This document shows, one piece after another, positions 35,401 through 42,851 of a DNA stretch of 64,000 nucleotides. Within the stretch, counting starts at the first letter, position 1; every line of letters begins with the position of its first letter. The notes below the pieces were generated by a model, which was given only the letters and a program-made list of their open reading frames with translations, had not been told where the DNA came from and did not search any database. A program made the position numbers and the translations under genes. Source of the DNA: CBDHFQ01 sp965262565 (GTDB lineage Bacteria; Bacteroidota; Bacteroidia; J057); assembly GCA_965262565.1 (NCBI GenBank), contig CBDHFQ010000005.1, positions 248,001 through 312,000 of the forward strand, written 5' to 3'.

Positions 35401-35750
35401 AGATAAATATGCCCGTTATTCAGGAAGTTAGGATCCAAAGTAAATCCTATCAATCCGAAATCCCGCCAATCCCCTACCTCTTCACTAATATCAATAAGGG
35501 GACTGTTAATTCTGACACCGTTTTCGAGTATCCATACTTTTCCCCCTTTCTCCCAAACAAACATTCTGCCTGTGGCATCAAAGGTTAATCCAACAGCTTG
35601 AGTGAAATTATCAGATAAGATTTGCTCAGCAAATCCCTGAGGTTGAGCTAAAAGAGTGGAGTAAATAGCAAGTTGAAAAAAGCAGGTTAAGATAAAATAG
35701 ATAATAGGTTTGATTACCTTTCGGTAACAATCCAGGGTTAAATGTTCCAT
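29493..35750 (-). CDS. Giant secreted GSDH-PKD-DNRLRE protein with type IX sorting domain
   Basis: The 2085-residue product has a signal peptide (about 1-36) and a PQQ-dependent sugar-dehydrogenase-like six-bladed propeller (about 40-485, with GLTFDATGRMFVWEKGGKVW, ESHGVGSLVFGTDGTL, VGVRNPFRMAFHPGTG). Then come a PKD domain (about 490-575), a DHDH-containing Ig-like domain (to about 690), two MBG-like Ig repeats (about 690-860), four DNRLRE/CBM96-type modules (about 865-1030, 1130-1290, 1565-1725, 1820-1985) separated by five more PKD domains, and a type IX C-terminal domain (about 2000-2085, INIFPNPFTSDF ... YSQMIMKD). It should be exported and attached at the cell surface, probably acting on or binding polysaccharide-derived sugars. 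Whether the propeller is catalytic is unknown. Confidence 0.85.
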   Translation of the reverse strand: MEHLTLDCYRKVIKPIIYFILTCFFQLAIYSTLLAQPQGFAEQILSDNFTQAVGLTFDATGRMFVWEKGGKVWILENGVRINSPLIDISEEVGDWRDFGLIGFTLDPNFLNNGHIYLLYVVDRHHLLTFGTSDYNHGTNEYFNATIGRITRYTATASSNYTSVDYSSRQVLLGATVNDGPAILHESHGVGSLVFGTDGTLLASIGDGASYTSRDEGSASETYYQQALSDGIITIDQNVGAYRSQMLDSYNGKILRIDPGTGEGVPGNPYFNANDPNSVRSKLWAVGVRNPFRMAFHPGTGSHVVSDGNPGSLFIGDVGWFRREELSVIDQGGRNLGWPKYEGMTDLPGYNDPTYEPSSHELPKIDWRTGNARAYINGTIYDVGSSQMPGNNFTGNASVGGVWYDGNSFPSEYHHTYFHGDFGGDWIRNFGFDTNNNPTFVKEFKAGANGIVAMAVGPIDGALYYIDGGSGRNNSRNEVHKIFYSPSNLPPIAELGFDKLTGASPLTIQFSGDQSTDPDGDNLTYLWSFGDGTTSTEANPVHTFDVNGGQATSFIVTLTVNDEAGLSDDETVTVSVNNSPPQIISTSVKDVETFSINSSTSLSLSAVVEDAEHNESELTYTWQTSLFHNDHDHPEPPDNRKVTNTVLSPVGCDGAIYWYRVYLTVTDAAGSSTSTFQDIYPDCNGQSQTITFGPVADKTVNDGPFDVQVSASSNLPVAVVVVQGPATISGTTVTLSGEPGTVVLRALQGGDGTYQPAKAEEQSFTVFQGNSQRAQSISFDPLPDRDANELPFDIAATASSGLPVTFSVVSGPATISSSTVTLNGTGGTVTIAANQAGNAEYLPAPEVTQSFQVSEDVVLGETVILTPVEDTYTNNASQHTGDNYGTANKIFARNRSSWGYKGYLKFDLSGLTGSVLNATLRMYGSNPNNSNSVTTGIKGIVDNWTETGLTYNNAPHPNTAVLGSVNINNAETYYEIPITSYAQGEAEGDGTLSLVIESLNADDERVLLRSRESSNSPELVLEIDEGGTLTNQPPTAEFTFNPSTGEAPITVNFDANASQDSDGTITSFSWDFGDGANGTGLTPNHTFNSPGTYTVSLTVTDDDGATDVIAKTVEVHGATPGGGETATINSEADTYTNNASAHQTENYGDKGKMIIRNRSSWGYEGFIRFDVSNYSGITKATLRLYGSSQDGNSQVPIGIYGTEDNWGENELNYQNAPSASAGQLASFGVDGTNTYASVDLTTYVQEQRGSDGKVSLLIRSESSGDEKVELYTKENSSNRPELILEYDTSTPSNQAPTAEFSFDPTTGEAPLTVNFNAGASHDPDGTITSYSWDFGDGGTGNGQISSNTFNSPGTYDITLTVIDDDEATGEITKSITIQEANPTNQPPVAEFTFTPSTGEAPLTVDFDASVSQDPDGTITSYSWDFGDGGTGNGQISSNTFNSPGTYDITLTVIDDDEATGEITKSITIQEANPTNQPPVAEFTFTPSTGEAPLTVDFDASVSHDPDGTITSYSWDFGDGGTGSGETISYTFNTPGTYSLSMVVTDNDGATDVTYNTIVVQGSNPGGETTTIGSEADTYTNNASAHQKKNYGDKGKMIIRNRNSWGYEGFIRFDVSNYSGITKATLRLYGSSQDGNSQAPIGIYGTEDNWGENELNYQNAPSASTGQLASFDVDGTNTYASVDLTTYVQEQRGGDGKVSLLIRSESSGDEKVEIYTKESSSNRPELILEYDTSTPSNQAPTAEFSFDPTTGEAPLAVNFDAGASQDPDGTITSYNWNFGEGGTGSGQTSSNTFNSPGTYNVTLTVTDDDGATGDITKSITIQEANPGTEVTVTINSEADSYTNNASEHLSTNYSTKGKMLIRNRASWGYSAYVRFDISGLSNVTNATLRMYGASQDGSSDISLGITGAEDNWVESEINYNNAPPLVGNQLASFDIDGNETYREITLTDYVDAQSASDGKVSLILTSLNSGEETGELYTKERGSNPPELVVTYLQPSVRKARNSVSEIDEINIFPNPFTSDFTLFLGRNPLHSVNVKVVNGIGQEIFSQLIQPTTESLHIGREWAKGLYWIYISTGKEAVYSQMIMKD
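31201..31746 (-). repeat. Two near-identical 273-bp tandem units within the giant protein gene
   Basis: The block beginning near 31201 is repeated almost base for base from near 31474 (period 273 bp, 91 codons; for example TCAAAATCTACCG at 31261 and 31534). Each unit encodes one PKD domain with its linker (TNQPPVAEFTFTPSTGEAPL ... EITKSITIQ). The neighbouring PKD copies are clearly more diverged, so this pair looks like a recent unequal-crossover duplication. Confidence 0.85.
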
Positions 35751-36042
35751 ATGTGTGCTTCATTAAAAGGCTAACTAATGTAATGGAGCTTACTTTGTTT
35801 GATACTTATTACAATTCTACATCAATAAAATTTTATAATCAATAAATAATTTAAAAAATAAATATAACAAATAGTTAACCAATATTATTCATTGTATTGT
35901 CAAGAGTCAAAAACAGGTCCGTTAATGATTGTATGTCAGATAATGCCGAAAGGTTATCATAAAAATTAATAATTCTCACGAATGATTAATGTCAGCAAAA
36001 ATAAATATCTATAAATCAATACATTATAATATAACTAAACGT
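35751..36042. other. AT-rich intergenic region upstream of the giant protein gene
   Basis: About 290 very AT-rich bases with no ORF, expected to hold the promoter of the giant surface protein gene and the 3' end of the permease transcript. I see no distinct hairpin or repeat. Confidence 0.4.
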
Positions 36043-38751
36043 TCAATCATTTCTGAGGGTATCTGCGGGATTGGTTCTAGCAGCTATGTAGGCCTGAGAT
36101 ATGGTAGCTATTCCGCTTAGCAACAAAACGATACCTACAGATAAGATAATTAATCCTGCATTGATGGATACTTTTTGTGTGTACCATTCAAGCCAATATG
36201 AATTGATGAGCCATGCGATCGGAATTCCAATAAAAATGGCAATTGATAAAAGTAGGGCAAAAGATTTAGACAAAAGCCAAATCAGCTGCGGCTCATTGGC
36301 ACCTAAAATCTTCCTAATACTTACCTCCTGAATTCTACCTTCTACCATAAATGTCACCATGCCTAATAGCCCCAGGCTTGAGATGATAATAGCTAACAAT
36401 CCAAGAAACCCAATGATACTGGTAGCCATAGAAAACCTAACGAATTGCTGGGCTACCTGTTCATCGAAAAACTTATATCGGAAGGCATGTGTAGGGTTTA
36501 ATTCTCTCCATTTAGCTTCTAATTGTTCCAGGCCATTCTGAATATCTTGTTGGTCTCCCCTTAACAGAACATTAGCATGTCTTAGTTGAGAAGGGGCATA
36601 ACGCAATCCATATGCCTCATTGTTCCAGGAAGACAGTGCAACCCCTACATAAGCAAAGTCTCTCATTACTCCGCAAATTTCTACCAAATCTCCTTCTCCC
36701 TCTTCTTTATCTCCCAGCTCATTACAGGTATTGATCCTAATTATTCTACCGACAGCTTCAGAAGGAGATGAAAAACCTAATTTTTCTACCCCAGATTCAT
36801 TGAGGATAAGGTATTGTTCGGTTTCTGAAGAAGCGTAATCGGGAAAATTATCACCTGTAATTAACTCAAACTGAAGATTTTGTATGAAATTTTTTGAAAC
36901 AATATTATTGTTAAGCGTTCTTGTGATAAGGGTATCTTCCATATACGACATACAAGTACTAAAATTAACCCCTGTCGATGGAATGAATGCAGAACCAGAT
37001 ATCTCAGCCACGCTACTTAATTTAGATACTTCTTGCTTGAAAACTTCATACTCCAACCCCTGTAATTCGACATTAACGATCTGATCCGTTTTGAATCCCA
37101 GATTGATCCCTAATAATAATTTTTGTTGCTGAAACAGAATAATAGTAGACATTATAAATATCAGCGAAAAGGTAAACTGAATAACGATCAAGAATTTTCT
37201 CAATCCCATATATGACAGTAGCTTGACATTTTTCAATTGTTTTAAGGTATCTACAGGTTTGTAGGCGGATAGATGAAGCGCAGGTAATACTCCAGCAATG
37301 AATCCAATGATGATACTAAAGGCAACAAACCATGCATACACTATAGGTTCTCTTCTCAATCTGTTACCGAAAAACTTTTGCACAAAAGGGCTTAAGTTCA
37401 TAAAGATGGGGATGAGATACTCTAACAAAACAACCGCCAGCCCAAGGGCCATCATAGAAATTAAGATGGCTTCGACTATAAATTGGGTAAAGATTTGTTG
37501 TCTCTTTGCTCCGAGTACTTTTCTTAAACCAATTTCTTTTGCTCGCTTAAGAGATCTTGCAATAGATAAATTTGTATAATTTACACATGCCAGGGAAATA
37601 ATCACTCCTCCTAATGCTGCAAAAAACCATAAAACAAATTCTGGTAACATCATCCCCATCTCATTATTACCTATTTTTATAGGAGCAATATCTGTGAATT
37701 CCTGAGATACAAACACAAATTCTATCTCTTCATCTGCATTGTTTTTATCCTTTGCAATCAGGGACAACGACTGATCCAGATAAGCTTTTTCAAACGGCTT
37801 CTTTAACAGTACATATACATAGGCTTGCCATATATTATCCCAATTGTGAAGTAGTTTATTTCGTTTACCCTCTTTTTCCAGTTGCTCCAATGAACCCATC
37901 GATAATAAAAAATCAAACTGTAAATGAGATCGTTGTGGAGGATCTGGTACTATTCCTTTGACCAGATACTCTCCTTGATCTCCCAGTGTAACCCATTGTC
38001 CCATACTTTCCTCTTCCCCAAATAACTTTTTTGAGCAGCTTTGTGTCAGAACAATTCCACCAGAACCTGAAAGCGCAGTCTGTCGGTTGCCCTTTAGCCA
38101 TTCAAAGCTGAATATGTCGAAAAAAGAAGGGTCTACGAATTTCCCTTCTACAGGGATAATATCTTTGTTGGATTTTACGTCCGCCCAGATATTAACAATT
38201 CTTACCGTTTTTTCTACCCCTGGAAATAAGGAATCTAAGGCGGTAGCTATGGGTAAAGGAGCAGTGGCCGTATTCATAGGCTTTGCATTACCTTTAGATT
38301 GCCGATCAGAAGTCACCCTATAAATGCTGTGTTTCTTTTCATGAAATTGATCGAAGGAATATTGGTCGACAAAAATCAAAATGACCAATAAGCAAATAGC
38401 CATACTGACAGAGAGACCAAATATATTGAGGAAAGAAAATAATCTGTGCCTGGCGATTTGCCTGAGGGCCATTTTTACGTAATTTTGAAGGATAGAAAGA
38501 TTCATAGCTGGTAAATGGATTAGATGAAAAGACCGGATAATGCCTGGTCTAAACAGAAGCAGAACTTCTATGATATATTGCCACTGGGCTTTTCTAATTT
38601 GTTTTTTCGATACTTTCTCTATCTCTGAAGGAAGTAACTCTTCAAAGGACTCTTCCAGATCTCCTTGTATATGTTCCCATAGTTCTGGCTTACAGAACCA
38701 TTTGAGAAATAAGGTGGCCCATTTGTGAGGTGATGGTCTTTTCATGCCCAT
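36043..38751 (-). CDS. FtsX/MacB-type ABC transporter permease with N-terminal permease prefix domain
   Basis: The 902-residue protein has a cytosolic prefix region (about 1-95, MKRPSPHKWATLFLKWFCKP ... EGDLEESFEE) and then the duplicated MacB/FtsX architecture. This is TM1 near 105-130, a periplasmic MacB-PCD domain (about 135-380), three TMs with an IGLRKVLGAKRQQIFTQFI coupling segment (about 390-500), a second TM and periplasmic domain, and three final TMs with VSIRKILGANEPQL. Such permeases export or sense peptides or lipoproteins with an ATPase partner, which is not in this window. The gene overlaps the PadR gene by ten bases, a known pairing for prefix-domain permeases. The start is ATG 38751 or ATG 38745. 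Confidence 0.88.
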   Translation of the reverse strand: MGMKRPSPHKWATLFLKWFCKPELWEHIQGDLEESFEELLPSEIEKVSKKQIRKAQWQYIIEVLLLFRPGIIRSFHLIHLPAMNLSILQNYVKMALRQIARHRLFSFLNIFGLSVSMAICLLVILIFVDQYSFDQFHEKKHSIYRVTSDRQSKGNAKPMNTATAPLPIATALDSLFPGVEKTVRIVNIWADVKSNKDIIPVEGKFVDPSFFDIFSFEWLKGNRQTALSGSGGIVLTQSCSKKLFGEEESMGQWVTLGDQGEYLVKGIVPDPPQRSHLQFDFLLSMGSLEQLEKEGKRNKLLHNWDNIWQAYVYVLLKKPFEKAYLDQSLSLIAKDKNNADEEIEFVFVSQEFTDIAPIKIGNNEMGMMLPEFVLWFFAALGGVIISLACVNYTNLSIARSLKRAKEIGLRKVLGAKRQQIFTQFIVEAILISMMALGLAVVLLEYLIPIFMNLSPFVQKFFGNRLRREPIVYAWFVAFSIIIGFIAGVLPALHLSAYKPVDTLKQLKNVKLLSYMGLRKFLIVIQFTFSLIFIMSTIILFQQQKLLLGINLGFKTDQIVNVELQGLEYEVFKQEVSKLSSVAEISGSAFIPSTGVNFSTCMSYMEDTLITRTLNNNIVSKNFIQNLQFELITGDNFPDYASSETEQYLILNESGVEKLGFSSPSEAVGRIIRINTCNELGDKEEGEGDLVEICGVMRDFAYVGVALSSWNNEAYGLRYAPSQLRHANVLLRGDQQDIQNGLEQLEAKWRELNPTHAFRYKFFDEQVAQQFVRFSMATSIIGFLGLLAIIISSLGLLGMVTFMVEGRIQEVSIRKILGANEPQLIWLLSKSFALLLSIAIFIGIPIAWLINSYWLEWYTQKVSINAGLIILSVGIVLLLSGIATISQAYIAARTNPADTLRND

Positions 38752-39080
38752 TGGATGTTAAAAGCGGTTTTTGGCAGGGCATTCCACAATTTATCTCTGG
38801 TTTCTCTAGCTTTGAGTAAAGCTTGCTCACCAGCAGTGGTTACTGAATAGAACCTTTTCCGCTTACCTCCTCTAACCTTAGTAGCTTCTCCCATTTTGGA
38901 CTGGACAAATCCTTTTTCTTCTAATCGGACCAGGGTAGCATGTAAGGCTCCTAACCTAACCTTGCGATCAACTCGTTCTTCAATTTCGTTTCTGATGCCT
39001 ACCCCGTATGCTTCTTCGCGTAGGATGATAATGGTAAGGAGAACGACTTCTTCAAATTCCCCCAGATGTTTACCTTTCAT
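38742..39080 (-). CDS. PadR-family transcriptional regulator
   Basis: The 112-residue winged-helix protein has LGEFEEVVLLTIIILREEAY, GALHATLVRLEEKGFVQSKM and the wing GGKRKRFYSVTTAGEQAL, which is the PadR pattern. The long C-terminal dimerisation helix is short, as in subfamily 2 members. It precedes and overlaps the permease gene by ten bases, indicating translational coupling, and probably regulates this operon in response to a small molecule or membrane stress. The effector is unknown. Confidence 0.9.
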   Translation of the reverse strand: MKGKHLGEFEEVVLLTIIILREEAYGVGIRNEIEERVDRKVRLGALHATLVRLEEKGFVQSKMGEATKVRGGKRKRFYSVTTAGEQALLKARETRDKLWNALPKTAFNIQWA

Positions 39081-39229
39081 AATTTAACATGGTATTTCCT
39101 TAAATGTAGGAATAATAGAAGTGAAGGCCAATTATTTTTCCTATTTTGTATGTAAAATAATGTCATCTAACTTCACTCGATACATTTTCCCTCCCTTTTT
39201 TGTATATTTGTATCAACTTAAGATGGATT

Positions 39230-40528
39230 ATGCGGACAGTAGCATTTCACACATTGGGATGTAAATTGAATTTTGCTGAAACTTCAGCTATAGGTAGGCA
39301 ATTTCTAGAGGCTGGATTTACCAAACAGGAATTTTCGGCCTCAGCGGATGTATATGTAGTGAACACTTGCTCTGTAACGGCTCAAGCTAACAAAAAATGT
39401 CGCTATATCATTCGACAAGCACTGAAGCAAAATCCTCATGCTTACATCATCGTAACGGGTTGTTACGCCCAATTGAAACCGCAGGAGATTGCGACCATTC
39501 CTGGAGTTGATCTAGTCCTGGGAGCAGCGGATAAGTTTCGCATTTTTGAAATTGCTGACCAATTTCAAAAAGAGGCTCATACATGTGTATATAACACCCC
39601 CATCAATGAAGTGAATACTTTTATTCCTGCTTTCTCTCAAGGGGATAGGACACGTTCATTCCTTAAAATTCAAGATGGTTGTGATTACAAATGCAGCTTT
39701 TGTACCATTCCATTGGCCAGAGGAAAAAGCAGAAGTGATTCAGTGTCCCAAATTCTCCAAAATGCCCAGCGCTTAACTGAAAAAGGAGTAAAGGAAATCG
39801 TGCTAACAGGAGTAAACATCGGTGATTATGGAAAGGATCAACCGGGCACTTTGTTAAATGTTATCCAGGCATTAGAAGAAGTTGAAGGAATAGAGAGATA
39901 TCGCATTTCCTCTATTGAGCCGAATCTTTTATCTAATGAGATTATCGCTTACGTAAGTTCTTCCAAGCGATTTATGCCTCATTTTCACATTCCACTTCAA
40001 AGTGGGAATAATGAAATATTGGCTAAGATGCGAAGGAGATACAAAAGGGAATTGTATGCTGACAGAGTGTATACCATTAAAAAACATATGCCTCATGCCT
40101 GCATTGGTGTTGATGTAATTGTGGGCTTTCCCGGAGAAACGGATACCCATTTTGAAGAGACATATAGCTTTCTGAATGAGTTGGAGATTTCTTATCTACA
40201 CGTATTTTCTTATTCTGAAAGGGAGAACACACATGCGCTAACCCTTCCAACAAAGATCTCGTCCCGGTCCAAACAAGTCAGAAGTGAAAGATTACGTATG
40301 CTTTCCGTAAAAAAGCGAAATGTATTCTATGAGCATTTTCTAGGAACTTCCAGAGATGTGCTTTGGGAAAAGGCTCCGAAAAATGGCGAGATGGAAGGAT
40401 TTACAGATAACTATATTAAAGTAACAAGGTCCTATGATCAGCAGATTAGCAATACTATAGAAAACGTATATTTAAATAAAATTAATAGTGATGGAATCGT
40501 AAAAGTGAGAGAGAGATCCCCAGCTTAA
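39230..40528 (+). CDS. mtaB: tRNA t6A37 methylthiotransferase MtaB
   Basis: The 432-residue radical-SAM enzyme converts t6A37 to ms2t6A37 in ANN-decoding tRNAs. The domains are UPF0004 (about 1-120, with HTLGCKLNFAE, NTCSVTAQA and VTGCYAQ, carrying the three cysteines for the auxiliary cluster), radical SAM (about 135-360, with DGCDYKCSFCTIPLARGKSR) and a TRAM-like C-terminus. The KLN rather than KSN N-terminal motif favours MtaB over MiaB or RimO. I start at the ATG at 39230. The TTG at 39200 would only add a non-family extension. It is monocistronic and convergent with the respiratory cluster. Confidence 0.93.
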   Translation: MRTVAFHTLGCKLNFAETSAIGRQFLEAGFTKQEFSASADVYVVNTCSVTAQANKKCRYIIRQALKQNPHAYIIVTGCYAQLKPQEIATIPGVDLVLGAADKFRIFEIADQFQKEAHTCVYNTPINEVNTFIPAFSQGDRTRSFLKIQDGCDYKCSFCTIPLARGKSRSDSVSQILQNAQRLTEKGVKEIVLTGVNIGDYGKDQPGTLLNVIQALEEVEGIERYRISSIEPNLLSNEIIAYVSSSKRFMPHFHIPLQSGNNEILAKMRRRYKRELYADRVYTIKKHMPHACIGVDVIVGFPGETDTHFEETYSFLNELEISYLHVFSYSERENTHALTLPTKISSRSKQVRSERLRMLSVKKRNVFYEHFLGTSRDVLWEKAPKNGEMEGFTDNYIKVTRSYDQQISNTIENVYLNKINSDGIVKVRERSPA

Positions 40529-40579
40529 CGCTCATACATCTTCGGATCATTGATGTAAATGATGAATATTATGCGTTAA
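40525..40579. repeat. Inverted repeat at the convergent end of mtaB and the respiratory operon
   Basis: TTAACGC (40525-40531, overlapping the mtaB stop) and GCGTTAA (40573-40579) are perfect inverted repeats around a 41-base loop that can itself form an ACATC/GATGT stem. It sits between converging genes and may act as a bidirectional terminator, although the T-tracts are poor. Confidence 0.35.
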
Positions 40580-40585
40580 TTATAG

Positions 40586-40831
40586 TTATAGCTCCTTACT
40601 TTTTCTATACCAATAAAATCCTACTATTCCGATCCCAATAAAAGGTAGCGCCAATAGATATAATATACCCGTATTGATCCCACCTCCTATGGCAAATCCC
40701 CCTGTCTCATCCTTTGAAGCTGCAGTAGCTTTGCACATGGCACACTGAGCATATGTTTCCCAACAAAAAAACATACTTAGGAATATCAGAAAAAAAGCAT
40801 GTAACATGAATTGTTTATAAGATTTCAACAT
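40586..40831 (-). CDS. Small conserved membrane protein at the end of the oxidase cluster
   Basis: The 81-residue protein has a signal peptide or TM (about 8-28, ending in ETYAQ), a short exported segment beginning CAMCKATAASKDETGG with a CxxC pair, and a C-terminal TM (about 52-73) followed by a basic YWYRKSKEL tail. I know this type of CAMCKA protein as a recurrent, unnamed neighbour of cytochrome oxidase genes in Bacteroidota. The exported CxxC would suit copper or disulfide handling during oxidase assembly, but that is inference. It is the last gene of the run, five bases after the DUF420 gene. Confidence 0.6.
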   Translation of the reverse strand: MLKSYKQFMLHAFFLIFLSMFFCWETYAQCAMCKATAASKDETGGFAIGGGINTGILYLLALPFIGIGIVGFYWYRKSKEL

Positions 40832-40835
40832 AGGT

Positions 40836-41369
40836 TTACAATGAATGACATGGCGCTATAAAAAAGTATACCAAAACACCTGTAATAGATACGTATAACC
40901 ACAAAGGAAAGGTAATTTTTGCTATCCGTCTATGCTTATCAAATCGTTCGCTTAATGCCCGGTAGATGGAAAAAGATGCCAAAGGAATAATTGTTACCGA
41001 TAATAATATATGAGAAATAAGGGTAAAATAATATATACTCTTGGATACAAGACCATCTTCACAATATGGCGTATGTCCCACAGAAAGGTGGTATAACACA
41101 TAACTTACGAGGAAGATTGCTGACAATCCAAATGCGGATAACATCATCAATCGGTGAAAACGAATTTGTTTTTGACGTATCATAACAACCCCAACCACCA
41201 AACAAATAGCTACCATAGAATTAATAGCCGCATTTAACTTTGGCAAAATATATGGATTAAATCCTAGGTGAATAGGAGGAATCAATCCCGGAGTTAATAG
41301 TATTCCTACTACAACAGGTACTATAATCGAAGCTACCCAGATCATGGGAATGTATAAGCGATCATTCAT
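40836..41369 (-). CDS. DUF420 family membrane protein, probable cytochrome oxidase assembly factor
   Basis: The 177-residue protein has about five transmembrane helices (for example WVASIIVPVVVGILLTPGLI, MVAICLVVGVVMIRQKQI, LSAFGLSAIFLVSYVLYHLS) and histidines in FHRLMM, LYHLSVGHTPY and LISHILLS. It corresponds to DUF420, a family found beside SCO and caa3 oxidase genes and related to CtaM-type assembly proteins in Firmicutes. Function is inferred from context. It is cotranscribed with SCO-like genes upstream (29-base gap). Confidence 0.78.
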   Translation of the reverse strand: MNDRLYIPMIWVASIIVPVVVGILLTPGLIPPIHLGFNPYILPKLNAAINSMVAICLVVGVVMIRQKQIRFHRLMMLSAFGLSAIFLVSYVLYHLSVGHTPYCEDGLVSKSIYYFTLISHILLSVTIIPLASFSIYRALSERFDKHRRIAKITFPLWLYVSITGVLVYFFIAPCHSL

Positions 41370-41398
41370 ATTTAATTTTCAGTAATTTTTGAAACATA

Positions 41399-42073
41399 CT
41401 AATTCAACAATTGAGATAGCCAATCTGTTTTGGGAATATATTCCTGCTTGAGGATAGGAATATCTTTTTTTAGTTGTTCAACTCTATCGTTATCTCTGGT
41501 ATCATATTTCCCCCGAATCCGGCTCTCCCTATCTACCAAATAGATAATTGGAGAAAATGAAATTCCTGAATTATATGATGAATCTTCTTCTACCATGTGA
41601 TGAAAGACACGTTGGGAAAGTAATTCGACAAAATTCTCTTCTCCTCTTAATAATTGCCACTTCTCAGTCACAGCCCCATATTTTTCTGCTAATGCTTGAA
41701 TACTTTTTAAACTATCTATTCGAGGAGCTAAGGTAAAGGACAAAAGCAAAACATCTGAATCGTCAGAAAAAGATTCCTGAATACTTTTCATCGCTTGAAA
41801 TCCTGAATCACAATCTTTATCACATTCAGCCTGGAAAAAATGAATGATTCTTAACAAACTATCCTTTTGTTGGCTGTTAAACATAACTGCTTGTTGATTT
41901 TCCATGGTTAAAGGAGGAACCGTTTGATATATAGTATCCCAACCTTTATCACCCATTTTTAACGGATAATATTTCTTTAATCTCTTTGAGCTACTTCCAC
42001 AGCTTCCCCAACATATGCCAATAATACAAATAAGAAATATCCATCTAATACTAATAAGGGATGAGCTATTCAT
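41399..42073 (-). CDS. SCO1/SenC-like lipoprotein with CxxxC
   Basis: The 224-residue protein has a lipoprotein signal (ICIIGICWGSC, lipobox near residue 24) and a thioredoxin-like domain. The FFQAECDKDCDSGFQAM segment corresponds to the SCO copper-binding CxxxC. The C-terminal SPIIYLVDRESRIRGKYDTR corresponds to the SCO strand, but the histidine that normally precedes it is not evident. SCO proteins deliver copper to CuA of cytochrome oxidase subunit II or keep its thiols reduced. The two cysteines suggest redox or copper function even if the third ligand is lost. It lies between a cysteine-less SCO-like gene and DUF420. Confidence 0.75.
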   Translation of the reverse strand: MNSSSLISIRWIFLICIIGICWGSCGSSSKRLKKYYPLKMGDKGWDTIYQTVPPLTMENQQAVMFNSQQKDSLLRIIHFFQAECDKDCDSGFQAMKSIQESFSDDSDVLLLSFTLAPRIDSLKSIQALAEKYGAVTEKWQLLRGEENFVELLSQRVFHHMVEEDSSYNSGISFSPIIYLVDRESRIRGKYDTRDNDRVEQLKKDIPILKQEYIPKTDWLSQLLN

Positions 42074-42176
42074 TTCTGTTAGCTATAAATCGGTTTGAAA
42101 ATACTAAGCAACGAAAAAATAGCGTGGAAGGAAACTCCAAATGATAGAAACGCAGGGATATTATCTAAGAAGGGTC

Positions 42177-42827
42177 TTATTTGCTTGAGCTTTTCTTTCC
42201 TACCTCTTCTGGATATTCAAGCAGTACTAATGCTCTCAACTCCTCATTTAACTTTTTAATATCAGCCAAATCTGTTCCAATAAAGTGATACCTTACCATT
42301 CCTTTTTTATCAATTACTGCCACTTCGTTAGAACCTGAGACCTCATTTTTCAATAAATTTTCCTTGAATTTACTGAATCCTATACCCTCAGCGAGCCGAA
42401 TTACCTCAGAAGTATCTCCTTGGAGAAATAACCAGGTGTTAGAAGAAACATCCATAGAATCTACATAAGAGCTAAGTTCAGAAGTGTCCAGGGAAACAGA
42501 TAGTAGCTTAATAAAATCTGTTTCTTCAACATTTCTGTAGACTCTTTTTAAATTTCCATTCAGCACTTTGGTTCCTAATCCATACTTTCGATCGAAGAAG
42601 CTGATGATGGTAATATTATCTTCTACATCTTTGTGGGAAATTTGTCTTCCGGAAATATCAGTTAACGAAAAAGTTGGGACTTTATAATGAACAGTATCTC
42701 CCTCAACTACATCAAAAACATAAGGTATGGATCTATATACCTGAGTAGAAAAGAATCGAAAAAACAGAAAAGCTAGTAAGGGAAGTACGAGAATAATTAT
42801 TAGAACAACAGGTGCATAATTTTTCAT
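42177..42827 (-). CDS. SCO-like membrane-anchored protein lacking the CxxxC motif
   Basis: The 216-residue protein has one N-terminal TM (about 6-25) and a periplasmic thioredoxin/SCO-like fold: VPTFSLTDISGRQISHKDVE, TIISFFDRKYGLGTKVLNGN where FFxxCPxxCP would be expected, LLSVSLDTSEL, and EVAVIDKKGMVRYHFIGTD. No cysteine occurs in the protein, so neither copper binding by CxxxC nor thiol redox chemistry is possible. It may be a structural chaperone for the neighbouring cysteine-containing SCO or for subunit II. It is 24 bases downstream of the subunit IV gene. Confidence 0.7.
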   Translation of the reverse strand: MKNYAPVVLIIILVLPLLAFLFFRFFSTQVYRSIPYVFDVVEGDTVHYKVPTFSLTDISGRQISHKDVEDNITIISFFDRKYGLGTKVLNGNLKRVYRNVEETDFIKLLSVSLDTSELSSYVDSMDVSSNTWLFLQGDTSEVIRLAEGIGFSKFKENLLKNEVSGSNEVAVIDKKGMVRYHFIGTDLADIKKLNEELRALVLLEYPEEVGKKSSSK

Positions 42828-42851
42828 GCCATTCTATAATATGAAAAAATA

